Positions 9,592 to 20,533 are shown, counted from the stretch's first letter. The stretch: 64,000 nt of DNA from Azolla caroliniana (GCA_043228905.1 JBHGNT010000012.1:13082001-13146000); one strand, 5' to 3'. The notes: generated from the letters alone by a model not told the origin. Numbers and translations: made by a program.

Positions 9592-10640
9592 ATGGCGGTT
9601 ATCATGCTAGCCGCCTGCGGCGCGGCCAATGCTAGATCTGTAGGACGGGATCGCGAAGAGGAGAGGCGCGATCAACCAAGAGAGGGAGACATTGACGAGG
9701 AGAGACGCGATCGACGTAGGGAGGAGGATGTCGACGAGAAGAGGCGCAACGGATGTCGTGAGGGATCCATCGATGAGAGGCGCTACAGAGACAACAAGAG
9801 AGAGTCGGATGAGGACCGGGATCGTCGCAGTTGCGATCGCGATGAGCCACGTGAGGAGAGGCGCGATCGACGCAGGGAGGTGGATCTCGATGAGGAGACG
9901 CGCGGGGGACGTCGCGAGGGGTCCATCGAGGAGGGCCGCTATGGAGACAACAAGAGAGAATCCGAAGAGAGGAATGGGATCGTCGCGGTCGCGATTGTGA
10001 TGAGTCACGTGACGAGAGGCGCGATCGACGTAGGGAGGAGGATGTCGAGCAGGAGAGTCACGACCAACGTCGTGAAGGATCCCTCGATCAAGGATGTCGC
10101 AGAGACAACCGGAGAGAGTCCGAAGAGGAACAGGATCGTCGCGGCCGCGATCGCGATGAGCCACGAGACCGAGAGTTGAGGCAAGAGTGCCAAAACTTCG
10201 TTGATAGGCAGGTCCGCCACCTACAAGAACATAATGAGAAGGAAGAACGTGGAGGAATCCGTCACACCTCTTGGGATGAAATCAGTCGATATGCAAGGCC
10301 CTCCGAAAGATGCTGCAGGAACGTGGAACAAATGCCTGTAGAAGAGCGTTGCAACCGCATCCGCGAGGCCTTATACATTAGCGGAGAAGAGGCACGCAAT
10401 GATGGTCACTTCCATAGCCAAGTGTCCAGGGAACGTCGTCAATGGGAAGAGGATGCCGAGTAAGAGAGAGACAATAGCGAGCGCAAGGAGGACGAGCGCC
10501 GTTATCACATGACCGGACGACAAGATGAGCAACAACGTTGTCGTTTCAAGGCCGGTGAGGAGGAACAACTTCTAAGCGTGGCAACCTCTTGCCTTCTCCA
10601 ACAATGTGATCTTCGCCCACGCGCTTGTATTTGCCACTTT
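9592..10640 (+). pseudogene. X protein: Arg/Glu/Asp-rich protein of unknown function
   Basis: From ATG 9592 the frame gives a short hydrophobic N-terminus (MAVIMLAACGAANARSV), then about 120 residues of imperfect charged repeats such as RDREEERRD, DEERRDRRREEDVDE and RRYRDNKRESDED. A 2-base insertion near 9975, judged against copy 4, breaks the frame. Past it the charged repeats resume, followed by SWDEISRYARPSERCCRNVE, EERCNRIREALYISGEEA, a stop at 10461-10463, and the conserved tail ending near 10640. Unbroken it would be about 350 residues. The repeats suggest a long charged helix or nucleic-acid-binding tail. An alternative start at 9540 gives a 31-codon frame ending RLRRGQC. I recognise no family. 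The hydrophobic start could be a signal peptide or chance. Confidence 0.5.
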
Positions 10641-10743
10641 TAAAGAATGAACATAACTTTTTCAACTATACACTTTCTAAACATCGTAAATGGTGTGCTC
10701 TGTGGTGTCTTGACGTTCTCATAACCCTCTCAATTATATTTCT

Positions 10744-11178
10744 TGTAAAAAGTAACGTGCGGAAGCAAGTATGAAGACCGAACAGAAGGAAGAGCTTGAG
10801 CTCACTCAGTATACGTGGGAGAGACAGAGAGAGTGAGAGAGGAAAACACAACAGGGATATTCAAAAAAATACTCAATCTCTATTCACCACACTCTATACA
10901 TATGTGTGTTCAATGAACACTTTTATACATGTCCTAGAAGGACTTACCGAGGTACTGACAGTACTTCAATGCTCATTAAGAGCTCCTACACTAACTCCCA
11001 AATATATTCCTCACGGAATATCTTTTCTAGAGGCCTCCCGGTTTACGCACCGATCCGGCCCTACCTACACACCGGTCTGCGTACCGGTTTACGCATTCGG
11101 CCTAACCGATCGGTCCCAACCGTTCCGGTCCTTGGCTTCTTCAGCTGATCCGGCCGATGTTGAGCTTGTCTCTTAACA
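10744..11178 (-). repeat. Copia-1 3' LTR
   Basis: On the minus strand it starts TGTTAAGAGACAAGCTC at 11178 and ends ...TTTTTACA at 10744, giving TG...CA ends and 435 bp. A purine run (AGGGGGAG) sits just upstream at about 11179-11190. The end matches the 5' LTR piece at 16040-16212. Confidence 0.85.
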
Positions 11179-12351
11179 CTCCCCCTGAAGCTCAACTTGA
11201 GGCTCTTTGGGATCTTCGGGCTCACAGCTCCGGTTCCTCCTGGCTTTACGCCTCGCTCGCACTCCACGACCTATTCGACTCCGCGCGATTCGACCCTTCC
11301 AGTCAGCTTTTCTGCTCATGTGGCCCTTATCAGCTCTTCTGCTATTGCGGTGTTGACGCTTCTCCTACTGCCTTTTCTTCCGCTTGGGCCTCAGTTGATT
11401 CAACGTATCTGAATCAAACATCTGAACCGACTCGGCTACCTCCAATCGGTTTCCGCTCTCGTCCGAGTTGGATGTCTCCAATTTGTCTTCGGTCTTCTCG
11501 CCCTCGATGGCGTCATCTTCCCCATGCGTGGTTGGCTTCGGCTCTCTCCTTTGGATGCTCCCCTTCTGTCCGCTTCCGGACTTTTCCGCGGGTCCGCCCT
11601 CGGCTTCTTCAGCCGATCCGAAGTCGAACTCGACAACCGAGTCAACCGACTCGGTGTCGCGGTCTCCACTCCTTTCCTGCTACCTTGCTTGGTCGGCTTG
11701 GTCGTTCGGGACTGTTCTCCCCCTGAAGTTTGGCACGTCGAGGTGACGCAATCCGAGTGCACCTGAGAATTGCCGCAACTTGTCCAGACCAAGAGGCTTG
11801 GTGAAGATGTCAGTAGTCTGCCGATCCGTCGGAACGTACTGATGTTCGACTTCACTGGAAAGTACACGCTCACGGACGAAATGGTAGTGCACCTCAATGT
11901 GCTTGGTCCGTGCGTGAAAAACGGGGTTTTTCGCGAGCTGGATGATGCTGAGGTTGTTGCAGTAGATCGTTGTCGGATCTGACACCTCCTCTTGCAGGTC
12001 CCTAAGCAGCTGTTTCAACCATATGGCTTCGCATGTCGCGACAACCGCTTCTCGGTACTCAGCTTCTATGCTCGACAGTGCAACTGTTGGCTGCTTCTTA
12101 CTGCTCCACGCGATTGCGGCACTCCCGAGGGAGAACGCGTATCCGGACGTGGATCGGCGATCGGCAGCGTTGCCAGCCCAATCAGCATCGGTGTAGCCGA
12201 CTAAGTGCGCGGCTGCACCGGTCCGATATAGCAGTCCCCGGTCCTTAGTGCCGTTGACATACCGAAGTATGCGTTGCGCACACTAGAGGTGCTCCTTGGT
12301 AGGTCGCGCCATGAACTGACTGATCACCCCGACCGGATAACTAAGGTCGGG
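11179..12351 (-). pseudogene. Copia-1 RNase H and long 3' tail
   Basis: Copia RNase H motifs are clear: GYTDADWAGNAADRRSTSGY, AWSSKKQPTVALSS, then ATCEAIWLKQLLRDL, KHIEVHYHFVRERV and TDIFTKPLG. A stop near 11680 is followed by about 110 open codons of acidic, Ser-rich sequence (EFDFGSAEEAEGGPAEKSGS) before the polypurine tract. The ~500-bp stretch between RNase H and the LTR is longer than in a compact copia element. Several stops make it non-functional. Confidence 0.8.
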
Positions 12352-13402
12352 TCAGGTGATGGTCAAGTATATGAGACTTCCGACAATTTGTCGGAACCTC
12401 GTCGGGTTGCATACCTTTCCTGTATCAGGACGAAACTTGACGGTTCTGTCCAGAGGAGTCGAGACGGACTTACAGTCGGCCATCCCGAATTTGAAGAGCA
12501 TACTCAACACGTAATGACGTTGGCTGATCAATATGCCTTCGAGGGTACGGATCACTTCGATCCCGAGGAAGTAATGAAGGTTCCCTAGATCGTTCATGTC
12601 GAATGGCGAGGACCAAGTCATCAACATATAGTAAAATACTAACTGGTCCGAGTCGACCTTTCCGGATGAACAGGGAAGAGTCCGATTTTGACGTGACGAA
12701 GCCCATCCGACGCAGTTGTTGCGTGATCTTCGCATTCCAGGCACGTTGGGCTTGCTTCAATCCGTAAAGGGACTTCTTCAGTCCGCATACTGTTGAGGAG
12801 TTCGTTCCAGAGTGAAATCCGGCGGGCTGTACCATGTACACATGTTCCTCAAGGTCGCCTTGCAGGAATGCATTCTTTACATCCATCTGATGTAAGTGCC
12901 ACCCCTTCACCACAACTACTGTGAGCAAAACACGGACGGTCGTCATTTTCGCGACCGGCGCAAACGTCTCATCGTAGTCGATGTCGTGTTTCTGCGCGTA
13001 GCCCTTTGCCACTAGCCGAGCCTTGTACCGGTTGACCAAGCCATCAGTGTTGTACTTGACCTTGTACACCCACCTACACCCGATCGGTTTTACCCCTGTT
13101 GGTGCGTCAACTAGGTCCCAGGTCTTTTTCCCTGCCAATGCGTGCATCTCTTCCTTCATCGCGGCACGCCAATTCGCGTCTTTAGCCGCTTCTGTGTAGC
13201 TCTCTGGCTCATGCACTTCCGCTACACGGGTCATGTACGCATAATGATGCGCCATGTACTTGTTGTATCCGAACCACAAAACAGGATTCTTCTGACGGGT
13301 AGATCGGCGTAATCTCACATTAGCCGATGTCGAGGCCTTCTCGGTCGACGCGGACTTCACCTTTAAAGACCCGTCACCAGTTTTCTCGGAGTCGAACTCG
13401 CG
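12352..13402 (-). pseudogene. Copia-1 reverse transcriptase
   Basis: The frame shows the copia RT hallmarks in order: [79 protein letters not shown] and the catalytic ILLYVDDLV. Both catalytic blocks are intact. Just after YVDDLV a deletion of roughly 50 bp, judged against copia-3, shifts the frame; the rest ([32 protein letters not shown]) reads in the next frame to 12352. The N-terminal part has the usual basic spacer [10 protein letters not shown]. Confidence 0.87.
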
Positions 13403-14437
13403 TCAGTCTGACTCGTTCCTATCCGTGCCGAAATCTGACACCTTCTTCTTCCCTTTCTCTTTGCACATAAGCCGTCTCCTTGACTTCCTACGCGGGGAAT
13501 GCACAGCCGAGTCTCCACTACTCGCCGGCTCTTCATTGGACTGATCGTGCCGACTCAGTTGTCCAATCGGTCCACTTAAACGGAGTGAAATCGGACTCTC
13601 TTCATGGGTCTCGATTTCGGGCTCATCCGGAGGCATCTCGGCCTCGCTGACCTCATCGTCAGAACTCAGATTGGAGTCGAGGTTCGGAGTCGGGGCCTGG
13701 TACCAGAACGCGGACTCGTCAACCACAACATCGTGGCTAACACGCACTTGTTTGGTGCGAGGGTTATAGCACTTATAACCCTTCTCCTCGTCCGAGTAAC
13801 TGACCAAGATGCATTTCTCGGCCTTTGCGTCTAGCTTCCTCCTTTTCTCCTTCGGTACATGCACATACGCAATGCTACCGAACAACCTCAAGTGTCGCAA
13901 GTTCGGCTTCGTTCCGAAATATAGCTCGTGCGCCGACACTTTGTCTCCGATCCGGTTCTGGATGTATACCGCGGTCCTTACCGCCTCGGCCCAGTAGAAC
14001 TTGGGCAAGCTCCTCTCCTCCAGCATTGCTCGTGCCGCTTCCACAACTGACCGATTCTTCCTCTCGGCCACGTCGTTCTGCTCTGGCGTGTATCTACAAT
14101 TGAATTCGCGCCGAATTCCCATTTGTTGTAGGTAACCGTTGAATTGACCAGAAAAGTACTCTTTCCTGCCATCCGACCGCAGGCACTTGATCTTTCGTCC
14201 CGTTTCCGTTTCCACGAACCCTTTGAGGTCCCGGAAACAGTCGAAGACTTCGCTCTTCCTCTCAATGAGGTAGATCCATGTGTGTCGCGTGTGGTCGTCG
14301 ATGAATGAGATGAAATATCGGCTCCCGGCAAGACTAACGTTTTGTGCCGGCCCCCATACATCGGAGAGTATAAGGTCGAGCTTGTTCCGGCTCCGGTTTA
14401 GCTCATTGGGGAAAGGAAGTCAGTGTTGCTTCCTGGG
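13403..14437 (-). pseudogene. Copia-1 integrase and spacer
   Basis: Integrase core motifs: a DVWG segment (first Asp) near 14390, YFISFIDDHTRHTWIY, LRSDGRKEYFSGQF (second Asp), then YTPEQNDVAERKNRSVVEAA (catalytic Glu). The conserved GSIAYVHVPKEKRRKLD block and an acidic linker follow to a stop near 13403. A TAG near 14441 separates this block from the zinc-finger part of integrase. The same frame continues on both sides. Confidence 0.87.
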
Positions 14438-15967
14438 CTAGCAGGTTTCACAAATTTGTGCCTTTCGGCCACTAAATTTGGGTAATCCGAACACTACCTG
14501 TTTCGATTGGAGGTGTTGAAGCCGCTGATAGTTGACGTGGCCTATCCGCTCATGCCACAAGTCCATGTCCGACTCGGATTTATGTCCCTTTGCGAACATT
14601 GCGGTGCCGCCGTCAGTGGAATCGAGGATGAACATCCTCCCGTCTCTGCGCCCTTGCGCAATCACACGGCCTTCTTCCTCAATGAAGCACCCGAGGTGTG
14701 TAAACCGAACCTCCATCCCTTGGTCGACGATCTGTGCGACCGAGACCAAGTTCTTCGTGATTGTTGGAACGTGTAGTACGTTCATGAGTTTCCCTTTCTG
14801 CCCGACATGGCTAAGGGGAACTTCTCCGACATTTGCGATCGGATGCGGAGTGTCGTCTCCAGTTGCGACTACTCCAGGTTGTATCGGTTTTTCAAGGTAC
14901 GAGAACCACTCCTTATGGCTTGTCATGTGGTTTGACGCGCCGGAGTCTACGTACCACACCTCGTCCGATCTCTCGGTGGTCCGTTTCATTGAGTTTGCTT
15001 CGTGTCTCGTCACGAAGGCAGACCCTTCTCCGGCTCTCCCGGAGTCTTTGGCGTAGTGCGATCGCTGCCGATTTCCCTTGTCGGTATGTCCGGAGCCGTT
15101 TCCAGAACAGGTTCTTTCAGAATCGGTGAGCTTCTTCCAACACTCACTTTCCCTGTGGCCTTTCTTGCCACAGTACCAACACTCCACTATGACCTTCCCT
15201 TGCCGGTTCTCATCGCTTCGACTCCCCCTATTTCCGGAGGGTCCGGAGTTGCTGTCGGCATCACTTCGGTGCCTTCTTCCTTGATCTCGTCGGCCGCCTC
15301 CATTGCGTGCTGACTCGCATCTTCCTCCACGTCCATGGGGCCTATCTCCCTTCGTGTACAGCATTCTGCTATCGGTGTGTGTGCTTGTAGATGCACCCGC
15401 ATGGTTCTCCTCTACCAGGAGCATTGACTGTAAGTCGAAAAAGGATGGCGTATTCTCCCGGGTACACACAGCCGTTCGGAACGCTCCGAACTTCGACGCC
15501 AAACCTCCGAGACAGATCTGGACCATCTCGCTCTCCTCAATGTTCACCTCTATGGAGGCGAGGGAGTCGCAGATATCCTTGATCTTCGAGGTATAGTCCG
15601 CCACCGACAAGTCGCGTTGTCGTAGGTTGCTCAACTCCTGTCGGAGCTGAAGCTTCCTGGCTGTGGTGCTCGCGGCAAAAATCTTCTTCAGATTTTCCCA
15701 CGCACCCTTCGGCGTCTTTGCATCCCGAACATAGCTCAATAGTTGTTCGCCCACACACGACGCGAAGCAGTATAATACCCTGCTCGCCTATTGCTCCCAC
15801 GACGGGAAGTCTCTGTGTGTTTATTCGGGTGCCGCATCATTAGCTCCTTCGACATAACTCTAGTAGCCGTGCCCAAGCAGGTACTGGTGCATCTTGCAGG
15901 ACCAAGACGCGTAGTTGGTTCTGTCGAGCTTCTCTGTTGGAAACGAGCTCGCCATGCCTCTATCCAT
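14438..15967 (-). pseudogene. Copia-1 gag, protease and integrase N-terminus
   Basis: ATG at 15967 begins MDRGMAS, matching the gag start of copia-2. Three in-frame stops (about 15870, 15825 and 15793) interrupt the first 60 codons. From 15790 to 14438 the frame is open. It holds the gag core (KLQLRQELSNLRQRDLSVAD), a CX2CX4HX4C zinc knuckle (CWYCGKKGHRESEC), protease (WYVDSGASNHMT) and the pre-integrase domain (LWHERIGHVNYQRLQHLQ). Confidence 0.88.
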
Positions 15968-16014
15968 CGTTCTTCTTGTTCTTTTTCGTCAAGTTGTGTC
16001 GCCTGCAGAGAGGT

Positions 16015-16039
16015 TCTCAACCCTCGCGCTCTAATACCA
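16015..16039 (-). other. Copia-1 primer binding site
   Basis: Directly after the 5' LTR end (CA at 16040) the minus strand reads TGGTATTAGAGCGCGAGG. This is the TGGTATCAGAGC primer site of initiator-Met-tRNA-primed plant copia elements with one C-to-T change. Confidence 0.8.
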
Positions 16040-16212
16040 TGTAAAAAGTAACGTGCGGAAGCAACCATGAAGACCGAACAGAAGGAAAAAAACCCAGGTT
16101 TAATGGAGAGCTTGAGCTCACGCAGTATACGCGGGAGAGACAGAGAGAGTGAGAGAGGAAAACACCAGAGGCATATTCAAAAAAATACTCAATCTCTATT
16201 CACCACACTCCT
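16040..16212 (-). repeat. Copia-1 5' LTR, truncated
   Basis: Only the last ~173 bp of the LTR remain, matching 10744-10892 apart from an indel. Beyond CACCACACTC the sequence changes into X copy 4. The missing part would carry the element promoter. Confidence 0.8.
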
Positions 16213-16902
16213 GGTGTGATAGAGGTGATATGATAGGTCGAAGTAGGAGGATCCTGGACACGTATAGGGCGGTGGTGAAAAGTGAATGGTCTCTTCTGTG
16301 GCCCAAGTATGGATCATGCCATTAACGTCTATAGGAATGGACGTGGGAAGGGACATGCATGTACTAGACATGCATGGCCTTGTGTATATAAGGGTGGATC
16401 AACCATGACACACTCAAATAGGCGTAGAGAGAACCGGGGTAGTTATCATATTCCTCATGGCGGTTATCATGCTAGCCGCCTGAGGCGCGGCCAATGCTAG
16501 ATCTGTATGACGGGATCGCGAAGAGGAGAGGCGCGATCGACAAAGAGAGGGAGACATTGACGAGGAGAGACGCGATCGACGTAGGGAGGAGGATGTCGAC
16601 GAGGAGAGGCGCAGCCGACGTCGTGAGGGATCCATCAATGAGAGGCGCTACAGAGACAACAAGAGAGAGTTGGATGAGGACTGGAATCGTTGTAGTCGCG
16701 ATCGCGATGAGCCACGTGAGGAGAGGCGCGATCGACGCAGGGAGGAGGATTTCGATGAGGAGAGGCACGAGCGACGTTGCGAGGGGTCCAGCGAGGAGGG
16801 GCGCTATGGAGACAACAAGAGAGCGTCCGAAGAGGAACGGGATCGTCGTGGTCGTGATCGTGATGAGTCACGTGACGAGAGGCGCGATCGGCGTAGGGAG
16901 GA
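16213..16902 (+). repeat. X repeat, copy 4 (promoter and N-terminal coding part)
   Basis: It matches copy 3 from about 9355: TATATAAG at 16385-16392, ATG at 16402 and 16457, then the charged repeats. In the charged frame there are stops at the place of Cys9 and shortly after, before GSRRGEARS-type codons begin. The charged part stays open (MDEDWNRCSRDRDEPREER, DERHERRCEGSS, SEEERDRRGRDRDESRDERR) up to 16902, where the F LTR cuts it. Here the frame is unshifted where copy 3 has a 2-base insertion, which supports reading it as one protein. Confidence 0.65.
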
Positions 16903-17358
16903 TATTAGAGATCTAAGTACTAAAGTAAGCTTAAGATAAGGATAAACAAATGATAGATAGAAAGGAGAAAGAGAAAGAAGGGTGCTGATCCACCCGACCA
17001 CCCCCGAGCGAAGGGATCGAGACAGACTCGAGCCTCGATCGGCGTCCCATACCACCGCCGTGGCGTCGAGTCGTACCTGGTGCTGGCACGCTCGCTACAA
17101 CAGTTGACGCACCACAAGAGCAGAGTCTCAATGTAGTAAAAAAGATGATCAAATGAGGGTAGCTAGGCCTCTTATTTATAGCGATACCCAAGGCCCCCAG
17201 GCAAGTTCACACTTGACCTAATGGGTTGTCTCAATCCCGAGGATTAAAAGTAATCCTCCCCTTCTTTACACTCTCGTTTAACCCTCACACTTATCCACGT
17301 GTATAGAATACTACGGTAAATTCTCACTACGGGATATTAAATGGTCATGCCCGTAACA
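16903..17358 (-). repeat. Chromovirus F 3' LTR
   Basis: On the minus strand it starts TGTTACGGGCATGACC at 17358 and ends ...TCTCTAATA at 16903 (456 bp). A TATAAATAAG box lies about 17185-17178. The polypurine tract AAAGAGGGGGAGTA lies just upstream (17372-17359). Same LTR family as 26067, 39331, 40688, 50848 and 57145. Confidence 0.9.
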
Positions 17359-17373
17359 TACTCCCCCTCTTTA

Positions 17374-18682
17374 AAACATTGCACACTTGCAATGGAAAGT
17401 TAGGGAAATTAGTTCTGAGAGTATTTTCGCATTCCCATGTGACATCTTTTATTGATTTATCCATCCATTTTATTTTAAATTTTCGGATTTCTTTAGTACG
17501 TAATCTTTTTGTTTTAACATCGAGAATTCTTTCTGGTACATGTGGTTTAGAAGATAATTCTTTCGAAGTAACCAGAGTTTCAGTTGTAACTGTATTATCG
17601 CCAGAACCTAGAAGTTCTTTTAGATGACTCACATGGAAGACTAGATGAATTCCAACACCATCGGGAAGACCAAGACGATAGGTTGATGACCCAATGCGTT
17701 TGACGACTGTAAAAGGTCCACAAAACCATGGAGCTATCTTAGCGCACTTACCCGTAGACAATGTCTTAGAATTGTGAGGTACACGTAAAAATACCTTCTG
17801 TCCAGGGTTGAATACACGAGGTTGCCTATGATGATCGGCATAAAAACGCGCTCAATCTTGAGCTGTTTTTATATTATCTCGTGCAATATGCAACATATCT
17901 TGTATATCCTGAAGAAAGTTTTGCGTACTTCGCAACTCATCATGATGTATATTAACATCTATCAGGGCTCGTGGCTGAAAACCATACATCAACATAAAAG
18001 GACTATATCCCGTCAACGTATGCTTGGAGCTGTTATAAGCAAACTCCAAAATTGGGAGATAACGTTCCCATTTTGTTGGTTTTGCACTAATGTATGCTCG
18101 AAGCATGTCCTCAATAATTTGATGTACTCGTTCTGTCTGTCCATCGGATTGAGGATGATCCGTGCAGCTCATGCTCGACGTAGTTTCTAACTTCTTCAAG
18201 ACTTGCGTCCAGAAGTCACTAGTAAACTTTGGATCTCGATCACTCACGATATCCATCGGTAACCCATAAAAACGATACAATTCGTCAACGAATTGGTAAG
18301 CCAATTCAGGAGCTATTCCCGTGATTTTAGTAGCAATAAATCTGGTCATTTTAGTTAGTCGATCAACGACAACCCAGATGGCATCATGACCTTTTTGGGT
18401 GCGAGGAAGGCTAACAATAAAATCCATGGATATACTTTCCCACTTATTATTGGGAATATCCAAGGGATGTAAAAGTCCTGCGGCTTTAAGTCGCTCGGCT
18501 TTGTTAACCTGACACTGGTGATATTTAGTCACATAGCTATGTATGTCAGGACGCATCTTAGGCCAATAAAATTGAGTGGAGATGAGAACGAGTGTACGAT
18601 GTATTCCAGGGTGCCCTGCTGAGGGTGCATCATGGCATTCTAAAAGAATCCTCTTTTTGACCTCGGGTAAATCTGGACACAA
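17374..18682 (-). pseudogene. Chromovirus F integrase with chromodomain
   Basis: From 18682: the zinc-binding part (ILLECHDAPSAGHPGIHRTL, CQVNKAERL), then the core with SMDFIVSLPRTQKGHDAIWV (first Asp), DIVSDRDPKFTSDFW (second Asp) and HPQSDGQTERVHQ (Glu). The C-terminal GPFTVVKRIGSSTYRLGLPD block follows, then a chromodomain-like end (ILDVKTKRLRTKEIRKFKIK, then WMDKSIKDVTWE). A stop near 17852 separates core from C-terminus. The chromodomain places the family among the chromoviruses, whose integrases can bind modified histones. Confidence 0.88.
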
Positions 18683-19327
18683 ACCTTCCCATTATGGTAG
18701 AGCAAACCGTTAGCAATGTGGAAGTATTCCTTCGAGGATGTGGTGGTGTCTGTTCCAGACACAACTCTTGCCCAGTATTTTGCAAAATAACTGTCATCAG
18801 GATACTTTCCTCGAAGGTGATCATAAAGATCTGATGTTATTTCAGTGAAGCTAAGCATGTTAACTTCACAGATGCGACTTAGTGCATCAACACCAGTGTT
18901 CATGGAACCTTTGCGATATCGTATGGAAAAATCAAAGTCCTGGATGAGATCAGCCCATCGTGCCTTACGACCTTTTAGGTCTTGTTGGTCACAAAAATAT
19001 TTCAAGGACTCGTGGTCCGTAGTTACTACAAAGCGATTTCCATAAAGATAATGGCGCCATGCTTTGAGCGCATGTATAACTGCAAATAATTCCTTTTCTT
19101 GAACGGTAGACCGACATTGAGGATAATGAAGTTTCTTACTCTCGAATGCTATTGGTTTACCATTTTGATACAAGACAGCACGTATAACATAATTGCTTGC
19201 ATCGGTTTCAACCTCAAAAGGTTTTGAAGGATCAGGTAAAAGAAGTGAAGGATCCTTGCAAACCAGGTCCTTGAGTTCCTTAAAGGCGAGGTCTAGTGTA
19301 GCATTCCACACATTAGGTTTTGTAGAC
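18640..19327 (-). pseudogene. Chromovirus F RNase H fragment
   Basis: Starts abruptly at [20 protein letters not shown] and runs through RNase H: FEVETDASNYVIRAVLYQNG (catalytic Asp present), [40 protein letters not shown] and DALSRI. It then passes by a frame change near 18660 into integrase. RT, protease and gag are missing because the element is cut at 19327. Confidence 0.87.
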
Positions 19328-19356
19328 TTCTTCAAGAAATCAATTACTTATCTTGG
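19328..19356 (+). repeat. 29-bp inverted scrap of chromovirus RT
   Basis: TTCAAGAAATCAATTACTTA and the next few bases match RT coding sequence of the same chromovirus family (e.g. 35366) but in plus orientation, while F itself is minus. It is a small inverted filler between F and X copy 5. Confidence 0.7.
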
Positions 19357-20024
19357 ACAACTTCTAAGCGTGACAACCTCTCGCCTTCTCCAACAATGTG
19401 ATCTTCGCGCACGCGCTTGTATTCGCCACTTTTAAAGAATGTATATAACTTTTTCAACTATACACTTTCTAAACATCGTAAATGTAAATGGTGTGCTCTG
19501 TGGTGTCTTGACGTTCTCATAACCCTCTCAATGATATTTCTCCCACGCTCGCGCACAACACGCACGCACGCACGCACGATCAGGTCGCGTGCCCTCGCTC
19601 GCTCATTGCACAAGCAAAATGAAACTCCACGCACACATGATTAGGTAACGTGCCCACACGCACACTACCCACTCCCACCCTACCTATATCTATCTCTTTC
19701 CATCTATCGCTATCTCTCTCACGAGCAACGTGAAACTCGTCAAACGTCGATGCCATCACAATGTTGTATTGAAGCCACCCTCATACAATGCCGTGTCTCG
19801 CCGTACCATGATGTGCGCAATAGTAGTGGTTGATCGTAACTCCTACTACAAACATGATTCCACATGACATTCCCATGTCTATCTACCATTTTCATGATCG
19901 TGTGAACCAGCCCACGCATGTTTCACCTAGAAATGTTGTTCTTGAATGGTGCCACCTTCATATTCCTCGGGTGTTGCAACGTCCACAACGACGACGGATC
20001 TTGTAATCACAATGAAAACGCGTG
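19356..20024 (+). repeat. X repeat, copy 5 (C-terminal coding end and 3' region)
   Basis: It carries the tail-coding stretch to TAA near 19433 and the 3' region as in copies 1 and 2, then stops at 20024 where the copia-2 LTR begins. The join falls in GAAAACGCGTG, shared with copy 2 at 9054. Confidence 0.75.
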
Positions 20025-20362
20025 TGTTGAGCGGCAAGCTCAACCGGAGCCGGATCGGCTGAATAAGTCGGAGCCGGTAAGCGAGACGGATCGGGCGAAA
20101 CAGATCGGTATGACGGCGAGCAACCGAACTGGCAAGCAGTGGAGGCCAGGTGCAATCCGTAACCGGAAGTCCAATCGGAAGCCTAGTATAGGATAGACTA
20201 CTAGGTAGCTATAGTCTCGTAGTAAGTGTCAGATGCCTGTGTGAGCATTGAAGTACATGGTACTTCTGTCAGTCCCAAGAGGACTTGTATAAATAGTGCT
20301 ACTTAGCACAGTGTATAGATAGAGAGTCTTGATATAATTTTGAGTGTGTTCTGCTCTCTCTG

Positions 20363-20397
<35 letters not shown>

Positions 20398-20439
20398 GTT
20401 GTTCTCTGTTTTACACTTCCGGAAACATTTACGTTTACA
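20025..20439 (+). repeat. Copia-2 5' LTR
   Basis: It starts TGTTGAGCGGCAAGCTC and ends ...ACGTTTACA (415 bp, TG...CA). TATAAATA lies at 20288-20295. A CT microsatellite lies at about 20355-20397. The primer site follows immediately. Confidence 0.88.
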
Positions 20440-20451
20440 TGGTATCAGAGC
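20440..20451 (+). other. Copia-2 primer binding site
   Basis: TGGTATCAGAGC directly follows the LTR. This is the standard site for initiator Met-tRNA in plant copia elements. Confidence 0.9.
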
Positions 20452-20533
20452 ACGAGGGTTGAGAACCTCTGCTGCAGACATCTACTCTTGAGAAGAAAAC
20501 CCTAACAGGTCGAAAACAGACACAGGAGAAGAC

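Larger units (their letters stand above)
9301..10743 (+). repeat. X repeat, copy 3 (most complete unit)
   Basis: The unit runs from the pre-promoter region (with a G-run at about 9401) through the TATA box, the charged coding frame and the start of the 3' region. It ends at 10743, where copia-1 is inserted after ATATTTCT; in copy 2 that word is followed by CCCACGCTCG. Copies in the window: 214, 8281, 9301, 16213, 19356 and 32290. Confidence 0.7.
10744..16212 (-). mobile_element. Copia-1: Ty1/copia LTR retrotransposon
   Basis: On the minus strand the order is truncated 5' LTR, primer site, gag, protease, integrase, RT, RNase H, polypurine tract, 3' LTR, which is the copia order (integrase before RT). 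Most of gag-pol lies in one frame (15967 to about 12600) with five or so stops and one frameshift. The 3' end is inserted in X copy 3. At the 5' end the LTR is cut and joined to X copy 4, so no target-site duplication can be read. Confidence 0.9.

Noticed and set aside
9592-10180. SR-like splicing factor
   Set aside because: The charged repeats are Arg/Glu/Asp, not Arg/Ser, and no RNA-recognition motif is present.
8281-10743. DNA transposon with terminal inverted repeats for X
   Set aside because: No terminal inverted repeats, transposase motif or target duplication could be found around any X copy.
12000-16000. Plus-strand frames of 60-190 codons opposite copia-1
   Set aside because: They are antisense shadows of gag-pol codon usage and show no domains.
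20340-20400. CT microsatellite as a separate element
   Set aside because: It lies inside the copia-2 LTR and is simple-sequence variation.
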